Positions 33,650 through 41,842 of a stretch of DNA of 55,686 nt are shown piece after piece. Below the pieces are notes generated by a model. It was not told the DNA's origin. It did not search any database and saw only the letters and a program-made list of their open reading frames with translations. Within the stretch, counting starts at the first letter, position 1. The number at the start of each line of letters is the position of its first letter. This stretch comes from an uncultured Saprospiraceae bacterium. Lineage in GTDB: Bacteria; Bacteroidota; Bacteroidia; Chitinophagales; Saprospiraceae. The position numbers and the translations under genes were made by a program. Location: NCBI GenBank assembly GCA_938001865.1, contig CALLAW010000075.1, positions 1-55,686 on the forward strand. Direction: 5' to 3'.

Positions 33650-33693
33650 AAAAATGCCGAGCAGTTACACAGTTGTAACTACTCGGCATTTTG
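33650..33693. terminator. Bidirectional terminator between the deformylase and YceI genes
   Basis: AAAATGCCGAG-c-AGTTAC pairs with GTAACT-a-CTCGGCATTTT across the loop ACAGTT, a stem of 17 pairs with one mismatch, with A-rich and T-rich ends on opposite sides. It suits termination from both directions between two convergent genes. Confidence 0.9.
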
Positions 33694-33721
33694 ACATTTT
33701 GCGATTTGCTTTGATCTAATC

Positions 33722-34300
33722 CTAAAACTCCAGATCGATGACAAGGTCAAACTCATCATAGATCAGATTATCTTGTAATCCTTCGAAGAAACTTCCAGAC
33801 CCATATCTGACATCATAGAGAGTTCTGTCTATTTTTAAGTTAGCAGTCGCTTTCTTACCATAGATAGACGCATCAAATGTAACTGGCTTAGTGATCCCTT
33901 TGATAGTCAAGTCGGCAGTGACTGCATAAGAGTTTTTGCCCGTACTCTTTACATCAGTAATGGTCAATGCAGAAGTAGGGAATTTTTCGACACCGAAGAA
34001 GTCATCAGACTTGAGATGACCATCTAACTTGGCTGCATAGTCTCCAGTGAGATCCGTACATGCCAGTGATGCCATATCTATGACAAACTCTCCTCCAGTC
34101 AATGCATCTCCATCAAATGTAAGAGAGCCAGACTTGAGTCCAAGCGTACCTGTGTGAGATCCACTCACCTTATAGCCCTTCCATACGATACTGCTTGACG
34201 TGATATCAGTGAGATCTATCACTGTCGGATGATGTGAAGTAAAGCTCTGAAGAGACACGAAAGAAAACATTGCGAGGATAGCGAAAACCGTATTTTTCAT
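33722..34300 (-). CDS. YceI family periplasmic lipid-binding protein
   Basis: Exported lipocalin-like protein of 192 residues. Signal peptide about 1-22 (MKNTVFAILAMFSFVSLQSF). YceI signatures are VWKGYKVSGSHTGTLGLKSGSLTFDGD, GEFVIDMASL, HLKSDDFFGVEKFPTSALTI, ADLTIKGITKPVTFDA and IDRTLYDVRYGSGSF. Family members bind polyprenyl chains or amphiphiles in a beta-barrel. The frame is open further upstream to 34354, but the ATG at 34300 begins a proper signal peptide and is preferred. The Crp-family regulator lies about 105 bases upstream on the same strand, so it could control this gene. Confidence 0.93.
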   Translation of the reverse strand: MKNTVFAILAMFSFVSLQSFTSHHPTVIDLTDITSSSIVWKGYKVSGSHTGTLGLKSGSLTFDGDALTGGEFVIDMASLACTDLTGDYAAKLDGHLKSDDFFGVEKFPTSALTITDVKSTGKNSYAVTADLTIKGITKPVTFDASIYGKKATANLKIDRTLYDVRYGSGSFFEGLQDNLIYDEFDLVIDLEF

Positions 34301-34405
34301 CTGTTGTAGATTTTTAATGTAATATGAATAAAAATAATAGTCCAAAGGTGACACTACTTCTCCTAAGGTACAATAAGATAGATTAACAAATGAGATTAAG
34401 ATGTC

Positions 34406-34990
34406 TTAACTTCTCTGCTCTTTGGCAATTTGACTCCTCAAGTTGCTCAAAAACTCCTTGGTAATCCCAAGATAAGAAGCGATCATATACTGGGGTACTC
34501 TTTGGACGATTGTAGGATACTCGGCTACAAATAGCAAATACCGCTCTTTAGCACTAAGCGAAAAATTCCTAACTATTCGCTTCTGAGCACTGACATAGGC
34601 ACTCTGTATGATGAGCCTAAAGAATCGTTCGATTTTTGGAATCTTTAAGTAGAGATCCTCTAACTGATCCTTGGGGATTTGGACGACAGTTGTATTTTCT
34701 AGACATTGGACATTGAAGTCTGCAGGTGTCTGTGTGATGAAACTCCCAAGATCTCCAGCCCACCAATGCTCTTGACCAAATGCGATGATATACTCTGTAC
34801 CACTGCGATCCAAATAATACGTCCTTACCATCCCACTGAGGATATAGTTCTGTGTATTACAGATGTCACCTTCTTGGACTATATACTGGCCTTTAAGATA
34901 AGTCCTCTCTACTAACACCTCGACAAGATGAGATACCTCTTGATCGTTCAGCTGTACATAACTCTGTAGATAATCTATAAATTCTGTCAT
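34406..34990 (-). CDS. Crp/Fnr family transcriptional regulator
   Basis: A 194-residue regulator with an N-terminal cyclic-nucleotide-binding-type beta-roll (about 15-115: YIVQEGDICNTQNYILSGMVRTYYLD, AGDLGSFITQTPADF) and a C-terminal helix-turn-helix (about 160-190: VPQYMIASYLGITKEFLSNLRSQI). It lacks the cysteines of Fnr-type iron-sulfur sensors, apart from two at about 43 and 93, and the cAMP-phosphate contacts of Crp are not clearly conserved. Ligand and targets are unknown. It lies just upstream of yceI on the same strand. Confidence 0.92.
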   Translation of the reverse strand: MTEFIDYLQSYVQLNDQEVSHLVEVLVERTYLKGQYIVQEGDICNTQNYILSGMVRTYYLDRSGTEYIIAFGQEHWWAGDLGSFITQTPADFNVQCLENTTVVQIPKDQLEDLYLKIPKIERFFRLIIQSAYVSAQKRIVRNFSLSAKERYLLFVAEYPTIVQRVPQYMIASYLGITKEFLSNLRSQIAKEQRS

Positions 34991-35089
34991 GGTGATAGCG
35001 ATGATAACTCAGTAATGATGCGAGATCTTATCCATCGTAAAGATAATTCCGAAATCTGGTGATTCAAATCTAACTGACATTTGCTAGAC

Positions 35090-35767
35090 TTAGATAAATT
35101 GCCTCAATTCTGCAAAGTCACTGATGACATAGTCTGCTTGCTCCAGCGATTGACCTGAATCTATAGAGTTATTGAAGCCAAATACAAAGATCCCTGCATC
35201 ATTAGCTGCTAGTATTCCATTGCTAGAGTCTTCTATCACGACACAATTTGCCTTTGGTGTATTGCCTAACTCTGCAGCCCTCTCAAATATCTCAGGATGT
35301 GGCTTGGAGTAGGTGAGTTCAGCACCACTAATCTTAGCAGTAAAGTATTGGTCCAAATCAAATCGTTCAAAGACTCGATTAATATTAGACATCGATGATG
35401 AGGATGCAAGCACAAGAGTGATCCCTTTAGCATAAAAGTATTGAATAATCTCTTCTGCCCCCTCAATTAATCGAAGTGATGGATCATTGCTGAAATAGTC
35501 AACATATCGTCTCCGCTTGTCGTCAACAAGATCATGTGGATCAGCATCTATTCCAAAGTGAGAGATGAGATTCTGGAAGACATTGAGTGTAGATGATCCT
35601 GTCAGTGTCTGGTAGAGTGACTCAGAGACATCCAATCCGAGAGTTACAAAAGTCTCGTAGTAAGCCTTCTTATGGAGATACTCTGAGTCAATGATGACTC
35701 CATCCATGTCAAACAGTATGCAAGTGATCTCTTTCAATGATTTGTAGATTTGACCGTCAGGTGGCAA
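35090..35767 (-). CDS. HAD superfamily hydrolase (beta-phosphoglucomutase-like)
   Basis: Cytoplasmic phosphatase or phosphomutase of 225 residues. The HAD motifs are DMDGVIIDSE (about 20-29, nucleophile Asp20), VLASSSSMSN (motif II), the Lys of SKPHPEIF (motif III) and VIEDSSNGILAANDAG (motif IV). A helical cap is inserted after motif I. The GVIIDSE and CAP arrangement puts it in the subfamily with beta-phosphoglucomutase and phosphoglycolate phosphatase; the substrate cannot be inferred. The start is a TTG 11 bases after the stop of the tocopherol-cyclase-like gene, so the two probably form an operon. Confidence 0.9.
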   Translation of the reverse strand: MPPDGQIYKSLKEITCILFDMDGVIIDSEYLHKKAYYETFVTLGLDVSESLYQTLTGSSTLNVFQNLISHFGIDADPHDLVDDKRRRYVDYFSNDPSLRLIEGAEEIIQYFYAKGITLVLASSSSMSNINRVFERFDLDQYFTAKISGAELTYSKPHPEIFERAAELGNTPKANCVVIEDSSNGILAANDAGIFVFGFNNSIDSGQSLEQADYVISDFAELRQFI

Positions 35768-35778
35768 AGATATCTAAT

Positions 35779-36870
35779 CTAGTCTACCAACCCCTCAATA
35801 TCTCCAACCAATTCAAAACCTGTAATGCTTGATCGGTCAGTGTAGATGACTACTCCATCCTTATCAGTCAGAGTGATATCCAGCTCTGCATCTATACTCT
35901 CAGGTATCCTTCTATCCATACTGCCAGACACTGGAGCCTGTAACAGACCCACTTGATTTCGCTTCGCTTTGATCGTAAGAGTCTCCTTTCGATTTTTGAC
36001 TTTGATCTGGACTGTATTTTGGTCAAGGATATCCAAGCTGAGTTGAGATCGAGAGTAAGTACCGAATCGATACACCTTATCCTCATAATAGAAGAATCCC
36101 AAAAAACCATTAAACGACTTCTTTTTGAGAGGAACATTAGCAATTGAGATCATAAATGATGTCTCACTATTCGCAAAATTATTACTCTGTATCCATACCC
36201 ATGCCGATGGCATACTAGACCCCCAATCTTTCTCTATATATCCCTTGCCCCCATCGAATCGGTGGATGTCATCATTGACCACAAGTTGGCCGCTCAGTGC
36301 ATGGGTCAGACTGACCACACCATGATAACACTCTAGGAATGGAAGTCTCCCATACCAACCCATGATACGTTTCTTGGCCACTTTTCGATTAGAGTATGGG
36401 GTGAGATGAGACATATTGATCTCTCCAGATAGTGTGATTTGACTCTCATCAATGTTCAATATTATCTTGTCCTGCGAGAAGTAATTATCACCAATCTTGA
36501 CTGCAAACTTGTGAGTCGAATACCTGAAATCTTCGATCGGATACGTCAAATACGTCGTCTCACCAGTCGTCCCATCGATGACCTGAATGAATGCATGCTG
36601 CTCATCACCAGTCTCAGACAGAGAGATACCAGGGATGATACTGATAATTGACTCTCCATCGGCAGCAACCATCTTGTAATACCAACCCTCGAAGTATTCC
36701 TTCTTCTCTCTACTCCCTTGAAAGTATGCAGTATTACTCCGCTTAGCTCTCTCATACCGTGGGACTCTCTTGGATGTAAGACCTACCCCATCTTCGAGAT
36801 CAGGTGTCGGTATCTGAGCTGAGAGACTCAGAGTGAGTAAGACAAGTAAGAGAGTGAGGATAGGCTTCAT
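35779..36870 (-). CDS. Exported tocopherol cyclase-like family protein
   Basis: A 363-residue protein with a signal peptide (about 1-19, ending LSAQ) and the tocopherol-cyclase-like fold. The diagnostic segments are KEYFEGWYYKMV (about 57-68) and RFDGGKGYIEKDWGSS followed by AWVWIQSNNF (about 215-245), separated by beta-strands. Plant VTE1 closes the chromanol ring of tocopherols; the bacterial homologues are widespread and mostly untested, so a lipid-binding or cyclising role is inference. The ATG at 36870 begins the signal peptide; a TTG two codons earlier is possible. A promoter-like pair lies upstream, and a HAD phosphatase gene follows after 11 bases. Confidence 0.85.
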   Translation of the reverse strand: MKPILTLLLVLLTLSLSAQIPTPDLEDGVGLTSKRVPRYERAKRSNTAYFQGSREKKEYFEGWYYKMVAADGESIISIIPGISLSETGDEQHAFIQVIDGTTGETTYLTYPIEDFRYSTHKFAVKIGDNYFSQDKIILNIDESQITLSGEINMSHLTPYSNRKVAKKRIMGWYGRLPFLECYHGVVSLTHALSGQLVVNDDIHRFDGGKGYIEKDWGSSMPSAWVWIQSNNFANSETSFMISIANVPLKKKSFNGFLGFFYYEDKVYRFGTYSRSQLSLDILDQNTVQIKVKNRKETLTIKAKRNQVGLLQAPVSGSMDRRIPESIDAELDITLTDKDGVVIYTDRSSITGFELVGDIEGLVD

Positions 36871-36911
36871 ACTCAATGTTGGATTGATTAGTAATGCTCT
36901 GTGCTACGGCA

Positions 36912-36946
36912 TAAAGGTATCATATAACTCCCTACTCATCTGCAAA
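36912..36946 (-). promoter_or_regulatory. Promoter-like pair for the tocopherol cyclase-like gene (TTTG-N23-TACCTTTA)
   Basis: On the minus strand TTTG at 36943-36946 and TACCTTTA at 36912-36919 are 23 bases apart, near the upper end of the usual range. The -7 element has one mismatch to TAnnTTTG. The implied leader is about 35 bases. Confidence 0.4.
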
Positions 36947-37071
36947 TCATCCTATCAAAGGACAAGAGTGCAGTATATGATGATTGACAGATCTCTCAAG
37001 GAGTCATGTCACATACTTACAGTTGTCTTATGCTGTAGTCCAGTGGGTCCACTGATTGTCAGATAGAGCTA

Positions 37072-37102
37072 TTGCACCGCATCATGAGACAGACTATCTT
37101 TA
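37072..37102 (+). promoter_or_regulatory. Promoter-like pair for the fatty-acid desaturase gene (TTG-N20-TATCTTTA)
   Basis: TTG at 37072-37074 and TATCTTTA at 37095-37102 are 20 bases apart, the preferred spacing. The -7 element has one mismatch to TAnnTTTG. Transcription would begin near 37108, inside the palindrome at 37105-37120. Confidence 0.45.
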
Positions 37103-37104
37103 TA

Positions 37105-37120
37105 CCATAGAGCTCTATGG
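37105..37120. promoter_or_regulatory. Perfect 16-bp palindrome CCATAGAGCTCTATGG, candidate operator
   Basis: The 16 bases equal their own reverse complement; the flanking bases do not pair. It starts two bases after a good -7 element and covers the predicted transcription start of the desaturase gene, a classic place for a repressor site. Confidence 0.5.
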
Positions 37121-37233
37121 ATGGAGAGATACCGCTCAGACTCGAGTCATCATGATATCAGATGAGGCTACGATCAGTCTAGCTAAATGCGATGCAATAC
37201 TCACTCCGTAGGTAAAGGCTCAATGCACTCGAG

Positions 37234-38337
37234 ATGGAAGGACAGATTAGATTCAAAAAAGAGAGTAAGGATCAAGAGTTCCAAGCCGAACTCTACAGAA
37301 GAGTCAATGCCTACTTCGCAGAGAACAATCTCTCTAAGACTGCTAATCATCAAGCCATACTCAAGGCCATACTCTTGAGTCTTTTCTATCTCGGATTGAC
37401 TGTATCAATGTACTTTGCTCCTACGATAGCATACTACTATCTCATCAATGGATTGCTAGGGATGCTTACTATCTTCGTAGCACTCAATATAGCACATGAT
37501 GCTGCTCACAATGTCTTCTCTTCGCGACGTGGGGTCAATGATCTCTTGCTCTACACATTTGACATACTCGGTGCTAGTGGTTATATGTGGAGGCTCAAGC
37601 ATGTCCACTCACACCACCCTCATGTCAATATCCCCAATATGGATGGTGATATCAAGCAATCTCAATTAGTACGGATATTCCCAGATGCACCATTCTTGAG
37701 ATTGCATAAGTACCAGTACCTCTACATGCCAGTCCTCTACTTATTCTACACCCTAGTATGGCTACTATTTAGAGATTTTAAGGATTATATTCGGACTCAC
37801 ATTAGTGGTAAGCCTGAGATTACTCATCCGCCGATAGAGTATGTCAAGCTAGTGATAGGTAAGCTATTTTTCTTCGGAAGGATGGTAGTACTTCCGATGA
37901 TCATCTTACCATATAGTGGGTGGCAGATATTGATTGGGTTCATCATCTTTCACTTCTGTGCCAGCCTTACAGTAGCTATGGCTCTCATCTCAGCACATAT
38001 CGGAGAAGACTCGGTCTATCCTGCTCCAGATGCTGACGGCAATATGGAGTATTCTTGGATAAGACATCAGATCATTACGACATGCGACTTTGGTACTCAG
38101 AGTAAGTTACTTACTCATCTCTTTGGAGGGTTCAATCATCATATTATACACCATCTCTGTCCCAATATCTGTCACATCCACTATCCCCCATTGACCGCTG
38201 TACTCAAGCAGACTTGTCAAGAGTATGAGATGCCATACCAGTCCAATCCAACTCTACTAGATGCGATGCTATCACATCTGAGATTTCTCAAGATCCGAAG
38301 TCGACAAGGCATCAAGGTAGACTATATAGAGATGTAA
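37234..38337 (+). CDS. Membrane fatty-acid desaturase (acyl-lipid type)
   Basis: Di-iron membrane enzyme of 367 residues that inserts double bonds into fatty-acyl chains. The three histidine boxes are present: HDAAH (about 89-93), HVHSHHPH (about 124-131) and HHIIHH (about 304-309). There are four to five hydrophobic segments, with a soluble N-terminus of about 45 residues. The box pattern places it in the delta-6/delta-9-like desaturase group with front-end enzymes, but the cytochrome b5 domain that some of these carry is absent. The start ATG follows a leader of about 125 bases. Confidence 0.92.
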   Translation: MEGQIRFKKESKDQEFQAELYRRVNAYFAENNLSKTANHQAILKAILLSLFYLGLTVSMYFAPTIAYYYLINGLLGMLTIFVALNIAHDAAHNVFSSRRGVNDLLLYTFDILGASGYMWRLKHVHSHHPHVNIPNMDGDIKQSQLVRIFPDAPFLRLHKYQYLYMPVLYLFYTLVWLLFRDFKDYIRTHISGKPEITHPPIEYVKLVIGKLFFFGRMVVLPMIILPYSGWQILIGFIIFHFCASLTVAMALISAHIGEDSVYPAPDADGNMEYSWIRHQIITTCDFGTQSKLLTHLFGGFNHHIIHHLCPNICHIHYPPLTAVLKQTCQEYEMPYQSNPTLLDAMLSHLRFLKIRSRQGIKVDYIEM

Positions 38338-38338
38338 C

Positions 38339-38437
38339 TGATCCATTACTTGGTGGTGGATCACCGACACATTTACACGTAAGTGTGTATCTCTTGAGAG
38401 AGGTACTGGTACATCATATAGGTGTTGCACTCCTATA
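38339..38437. other. Series of short hairpins between the desaturase and LRR genes
   Basis: Three inverted repeats follow each other just after the desaturase stop: TGATCCA/TGGATCA (38339-38345 with 38357-38363), ACACATTTAC/GTAAGTGTGT (38367-38388, one T-G pair), and TATAGG/CCTATA (38417-38422 with 38432-38437). None is followed by a T run, so none is a standard terminator. The purpose is unknown. Confidence 0.4.
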
Positions 38438-38580
38438 GTGTGAGAGCAATTCTTCCGACTTGATTGACCACGGCATCCTAGTTAAAAAAAATCCTCAGTT
38501 AAACATCGGAGGACAGTACCTTGTTATGAAGATAGTGAAGAGTAATAGTGCTCTAGCTTATCCAATGAAAACCAACTCGC

Positions 38581-39234
38581 ATGAAAGTATTAATGAATCT
38601 TGTCAAAGCCTCGTCACTCCTCATTGCAGTCATGCTCTTATCCACTCCAAAAGCATATACACAGACTACAGGAGATACCGAGAAGAACTATTCTAATCTG
38701 AGTGAAGCCCTGGTTAATCCTGAAGTAGTCTACCGACTTGACTTAAGTAATCAGGATGTCAATATTGATGATATAAATTGGTCTGACTTTAGCAATCTGA
38801 AGTATCTAAGTCTCAAAGATGATCACCTGACAAAACTGCCATCAGGTATCGGAAATCTTAAAAATCTTGAAGTATTGGATCTCAGTGGAAATGACTTTGA
38901 AGTTATTCCAGAGTCATTTGGAAACTTGACGAACCTGACAGAGTTATTCCTAAATGACGAGATAAATCTGAAGTTAGAAAAAAATATCCCTATCCTAAGT
39001 AAGATGCCTAACTTGAGATCCCTCCATATAGAGAACGATAACCTACTAACATTGCCAAAAAACATCTACAAACTTAGCCACCTAGAGTCATTATACCTCA
39101 ACAATAATAACTTCAGACAATTGCCAAAAGAGCTTTTACTCTTTGACAATTTGAAATTTGTAGACCTGCATGACAACAAATTTGAACTCCCATTACAAGA
39201 TATCCAAAATTTTGGTGTCAGAGTGAGGTTCTAG
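38581..39234 (+). CDS. Exported leucine-rich-repeat protein
   Basis: A 217-residue protein with a signal peptide (about 1-28, ending YTQ) followed by about six leucine-rich repeats, for example LKYLSLKDDHLTKLPSGIGN, LKNLEVLDLSGNDFEVIPE, LTNLTELFLNDEINL, LESLYLNNNNFRQLPKELL. Such repeats form a curved binding surface and need no catalytic residue. The repeat type is the bacterial/plant-like LxxLxLxxNxLxxLP. No membrane anchor or sorting signal is visible at the end. The start ATG at 38581 begins the signal peptide. The gene is more AT-rich than its neighbours by eye. Binding partner unknown. Confidence 0.88.
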   Translation: MKVLMNLVKASSLLIAVMLLSTPKAYTQTTGDTEKNYSNLSEALVNPEVVYRLDLSNQDVNIDDINWSDFSNLKYLSLKDDHLTKLPSGIGNLKNLEVLDLSGNDFEVIPESFGNLTNLTELFLNDEINLKLEKNIPILSKMPNLRSLHIENDNLLTLPKNIYKLSHLESLYLNNNNFRQLPKELLLFDNLKFVDLHDNKFELPLQDIQNFGVRVRF

Positions 39235-39409
39235 CCAAGAGGAGGTTTGAGAGTAGCAGCAGCAGTTAGTAGCAGCACTACATTAGAGTTGGACAGATGG
39301 GTGATCGCATTACTGGGAAGGTGGTGAGTCAGTGAGCACGAGAGTGACTTCCTCACATTTATCTTCAAGATACTCGTCATACATCCGTCGGGAGTAGTAA
39401 TATTGCACA

Positions 39410-40549
39410 ATGAATCCAACTGAACCCACTAATAAGCATATCCACCTTCTCCACGAATTGGGGAAAGACCTGCAGTACATCACTGGCAAGACTCCTATGG
39501 ATCACACTCAATCGTACCATGGGAATATTGAAAACTTTATTGGCTTTGCTCAAGTGCCTATAGGGATAGCAGGACCACTCCTCCTCAATGGTACTGCTGG
39601 TAACAGCCAACATTATATCCCGATGGCTACGACAGAAGGTGCTCTAGTAGCATCGTATAATAGAGGGATCAAGGCTGTCACATTGAGTGGTGGCTTCACA
39701 GCAAGGACTCTGTCTAACCAAGTACAGCGAAGCCCATACTTTGAGTTTGATACTGTCTCGAGATGTCTAGAGTTTGGTCAGTGGATACAATCTATGCAAC
39801 CACTGATGAGCAGTGGTCTGAGTCAGTTGAGTAGGCATGCAAGACTCATCAGTATCGATTGCCTCTATGAAGGCAATGGTGTACACGTTACATTCTCCTA
39901 TGAGACAGGTGCTGCAGCTGGCCAAAATATGGTCACAATCATCACCGCTCAGCTCATCCAACAATTGCTCGGACAGTCCCCACATCAACCCACACATCAC
40001 TATATAGAAGGGAATATGTCGGGAGACAAAAAAGCGAATCTCAAATCTCTCAGTAAAGTAAGAGGCAGGAAGGTAATCTGCGAAGCACTCATCACCAGAG
40101 AAGTCCTAGCTGATACTCTCAAGTCCTCATCAGAGAAGATCTGTAAGTTTTGGAGGACCGGGACTCTTGCCGCGGTACAGTCAGGTGCTATAGGTAACAA
40201 TGGCCATATCACTAATGCCCTGACTGCAATCTATATCGCTTGTGGTCAAGATGTTGCATGCATCGCCGAGTCAGCTGTAGGAATGGTCCGGATGGAAGCT
40301 AGAGATAATGGTGATCTCTATGCAGCACTCACACTGCCAGGTCTCATCATAGGTAATGTGGGTGGAGGGACTGCCCTACCTACACAGAGGGAGTCACTTG
40401 AGCTCATGGACTGCAGTCGACCAGAAGACATCGATAAGTTCGCAGAGGTATGCTGTGCCGTAGCTCTAGCTGGTGAGCTATCAATCGGAGCTGCTATAGC
40501 TGAGGGTCACTTCACCGCTGCTCACCAATCACTCGGTCGCAAGTCATAG
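39410..40549 (+). CDS. Hydroxymethylglutaryl-CoA reductase, class I-like
   Basis: Reduces HMG-CoA to mevalonate, the committed step of the mevalonate route to isoprenoids. The 379-residue protein is a soluble catalytic domain without the membrane part of animal enzymes. Class I-type motifs are ENFIGFAQVPIGIAGPLLLNG (about 41-61), TTEGALVAS with catalytic Glu76, GAAAGQNMV, GDKKAN with Lys207/208, GQDVA with the catalytic Asp near 282, and GHFTAAHQS at the end with the catalytic His372. NADPH-type GNVGGGTALPTQ is also seen. No other mevalonate genes are adjacent. It converges with the flippase gene. Confidence 0.94.
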   Translation: MNPTEPTNKHIHLLHELGKDLQYITGKTPMDHTQSYHGNIENFIGFAQVPIGIAGPLLLNGTAGNSQHYIPMATTEGALVASYNRGIKAVTLSGGFTARTLSNQVQRSPYFEFDTVSRCLEFGQWIQSMQPLMSSGLSQLSRHARLISIDCLYEGNGVHVTFSYETGAAAGQNMVTIITAQLIQQLLGQSPHQPTHHYIEGNMSGDKKANLKSLSKVRGRKVICEALITREVLADTLKSSSEKICKFWRTGTLAAVQSGAIGNNGHITNALTAIYIACGQDVACIAESAVGMVRMEARDNGDLYAALTLPGLIIGNVGGGTALPTQRESLELMDCSRPEDIDKFAEVCCAVALAGELSIGAAIAEGHFTAAHQSLGRKS

Positions 40550-40567
40550 CTCATTACTCTTCTCCCG

Positions 40568-41842
40568 CTACAGATCTCTCGATCTCACGCTTACCATCCG
40601 CATCACTATCCAGATCATCGCGATGAAGAAGACAAGCTCCACGCCATACTTGACCATGAAGTATGTCTCTATCGAATATCTGCTCCCCACTAAGTAGAGA
40701 GAGACACCGAGAGTCGCGACGAGCAACAACTCTAGGAAGAAGTATCGACGCTGCTGCTTGAGCATTACAGGTACATTCCTGAGGACTGCGATCAACGAGA
40801 ATGGAAGTATCCACCAAGCATACTTCACTAGATAGTCACTCGCATCACTCCACTTGCCATCAAATACCCAGTCAAATACAGGATATGCTAAGACCATACA
40901 TCCAAGTACACAAGTCCCAAAGAGCACTGAGATTCGACGGAGACCTCGAGTCAATTGCTTAGAGTATTGGCTTGATGACTGATGATATGTATCACTGCCA
41001 TACTTATAGAGTACCTGAGCAGCTGCACCACCGATGATCTGAGATGGTAACCTCAGCACTCTATCCACTACAGCGAATACTGCCAAGACTGCTGGTCCAT
41101 AATAGTACTCTATAGACTGTACCACGATATTGTCATGGATAGAGAGTAGGAGGCTAATCGGAAGTGTATAGTAGATGATATCCTTATTGCTCCTTATCAG
41201 AGAGATGACCTCCGTAAGAGATGCCCATTGGAGAGGGTACGATCTGAGTATGATCACATGATATACAATCTCCATGACCAGTCCTGCTATCCAAGCTAAG
41301 ATCAGGCCATACATTGGCTGTGAGATGAGCAAGATCATTATGATGACTTGGCTAGCAGCCTTGAGTATCCTTCCAGTAGAGAGCTGTCGAGTCTTATCTT
41401 GCTTGAGTAAGAGATTGGCTGTCAACTGTCCCAGACTACTCATGATTACTGCAAGTCCGAAGAGTGGGAATAGAGTAGATAATCTGACATCAGTGAAGAG
41501 CTGGAAGTGGACACCAGCCTTCGCCAAGAGATAATACACGACGAGTAATAGACAAGTTAAGAGTATCGTCAATGTCATGATAGCACCAGCAGACGACTGT
41601 ACTCTGACCTCATCAGGCTCTCTGATAATGAGCTCTGGGAGTCTCAGTGTCGTCAACTTAGTACTCAAGTAAGTCAGCGTCACGAACAGTGTGTAGAGTG
41701 AGAGAGCTGACCTACTATAGTACGTCAGTGTGATGTACAGTCCGATGATCTGAAGTATGAATACGAGTGCATTACCAGAGATAAGATGGTAGAGGGCCTG
41801 TCTTGCAGGTGTAGCTTGGATCAGTGATCTTATACTCGCCAT
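40568..41842 (-). CDS. Wzx-like oligosaccharide flippase (MATE/MVF type membrane protein)
   Basis: Polytopic membrane protein of 424 residues with about 12 hydrophobic segments. It fits the polysaccharide-biosynthesis (Wzx-like) flippase family, which moves undecaprenyl-linked oligosaccharides across the inner membrane. Its start codon overlaps the stop of the upstream WecF-like glycosyltransferase gene by one base, indicating translational coupling and a shared pathway. The glycan is unknown, since no further sugar genes are in the neighbourhood. It could also be a more general MVF-type lipid transporter. Confidence 0.85.
   Translation of the reverse strand: MASIRSLIQATPARQALYHLISGNALVFILQIIGLYITLTYYSRSALSLYTLFVTLTYLSTKLTTLRLPELIIREPDEVRVQSSAGAIMTLTILLTCLLLVVYYLLAKAGVHFQLFTDVRLSTLFPLFGLAVIMSSLGQLTANLLLKQDKTRQLSTGRILKAASQVIIMILLISQPMYGLILAWIAGLVMEIVYHVIILRSYPLQWASLTEVISLIRSNKDIIYYTLPISLLLSIHDNIVVQSIEYYYGPAVLAVFAVVDRVLRLPSQIIGGAAAQVLYKYGSDTYHQSSSQYSKQLTRGLRRISVLFGTCVLGCMVLAYPVFDWVFDGKWSDASDYLVKYAWWILPFSLIAVLRNVPVMLKQQRRYFFLELLLVATLGVSLYLVGSRYSIETYFMVKYGVELVFFIAMIWIVMRMVSVRSRDL

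Larger units (their letters stand above)
36871..37233. other. Divergent intergenic region between the tocopherol cyclase-like gene and the desaturase gene
   Basis: About 360 bases without a supported gene. It holds a promoter-like pair for each direction and a perfect 16-bp palindrome (all listed separately). Nothing else is recognisable. Confidence 0.55.

Noticed and set aside
38460-38696. Open frame overlapping the start of the LRR gene
   Set aside because: Different frame from the LRR protein, no family features, and it overlaps the signal peptide coding part.
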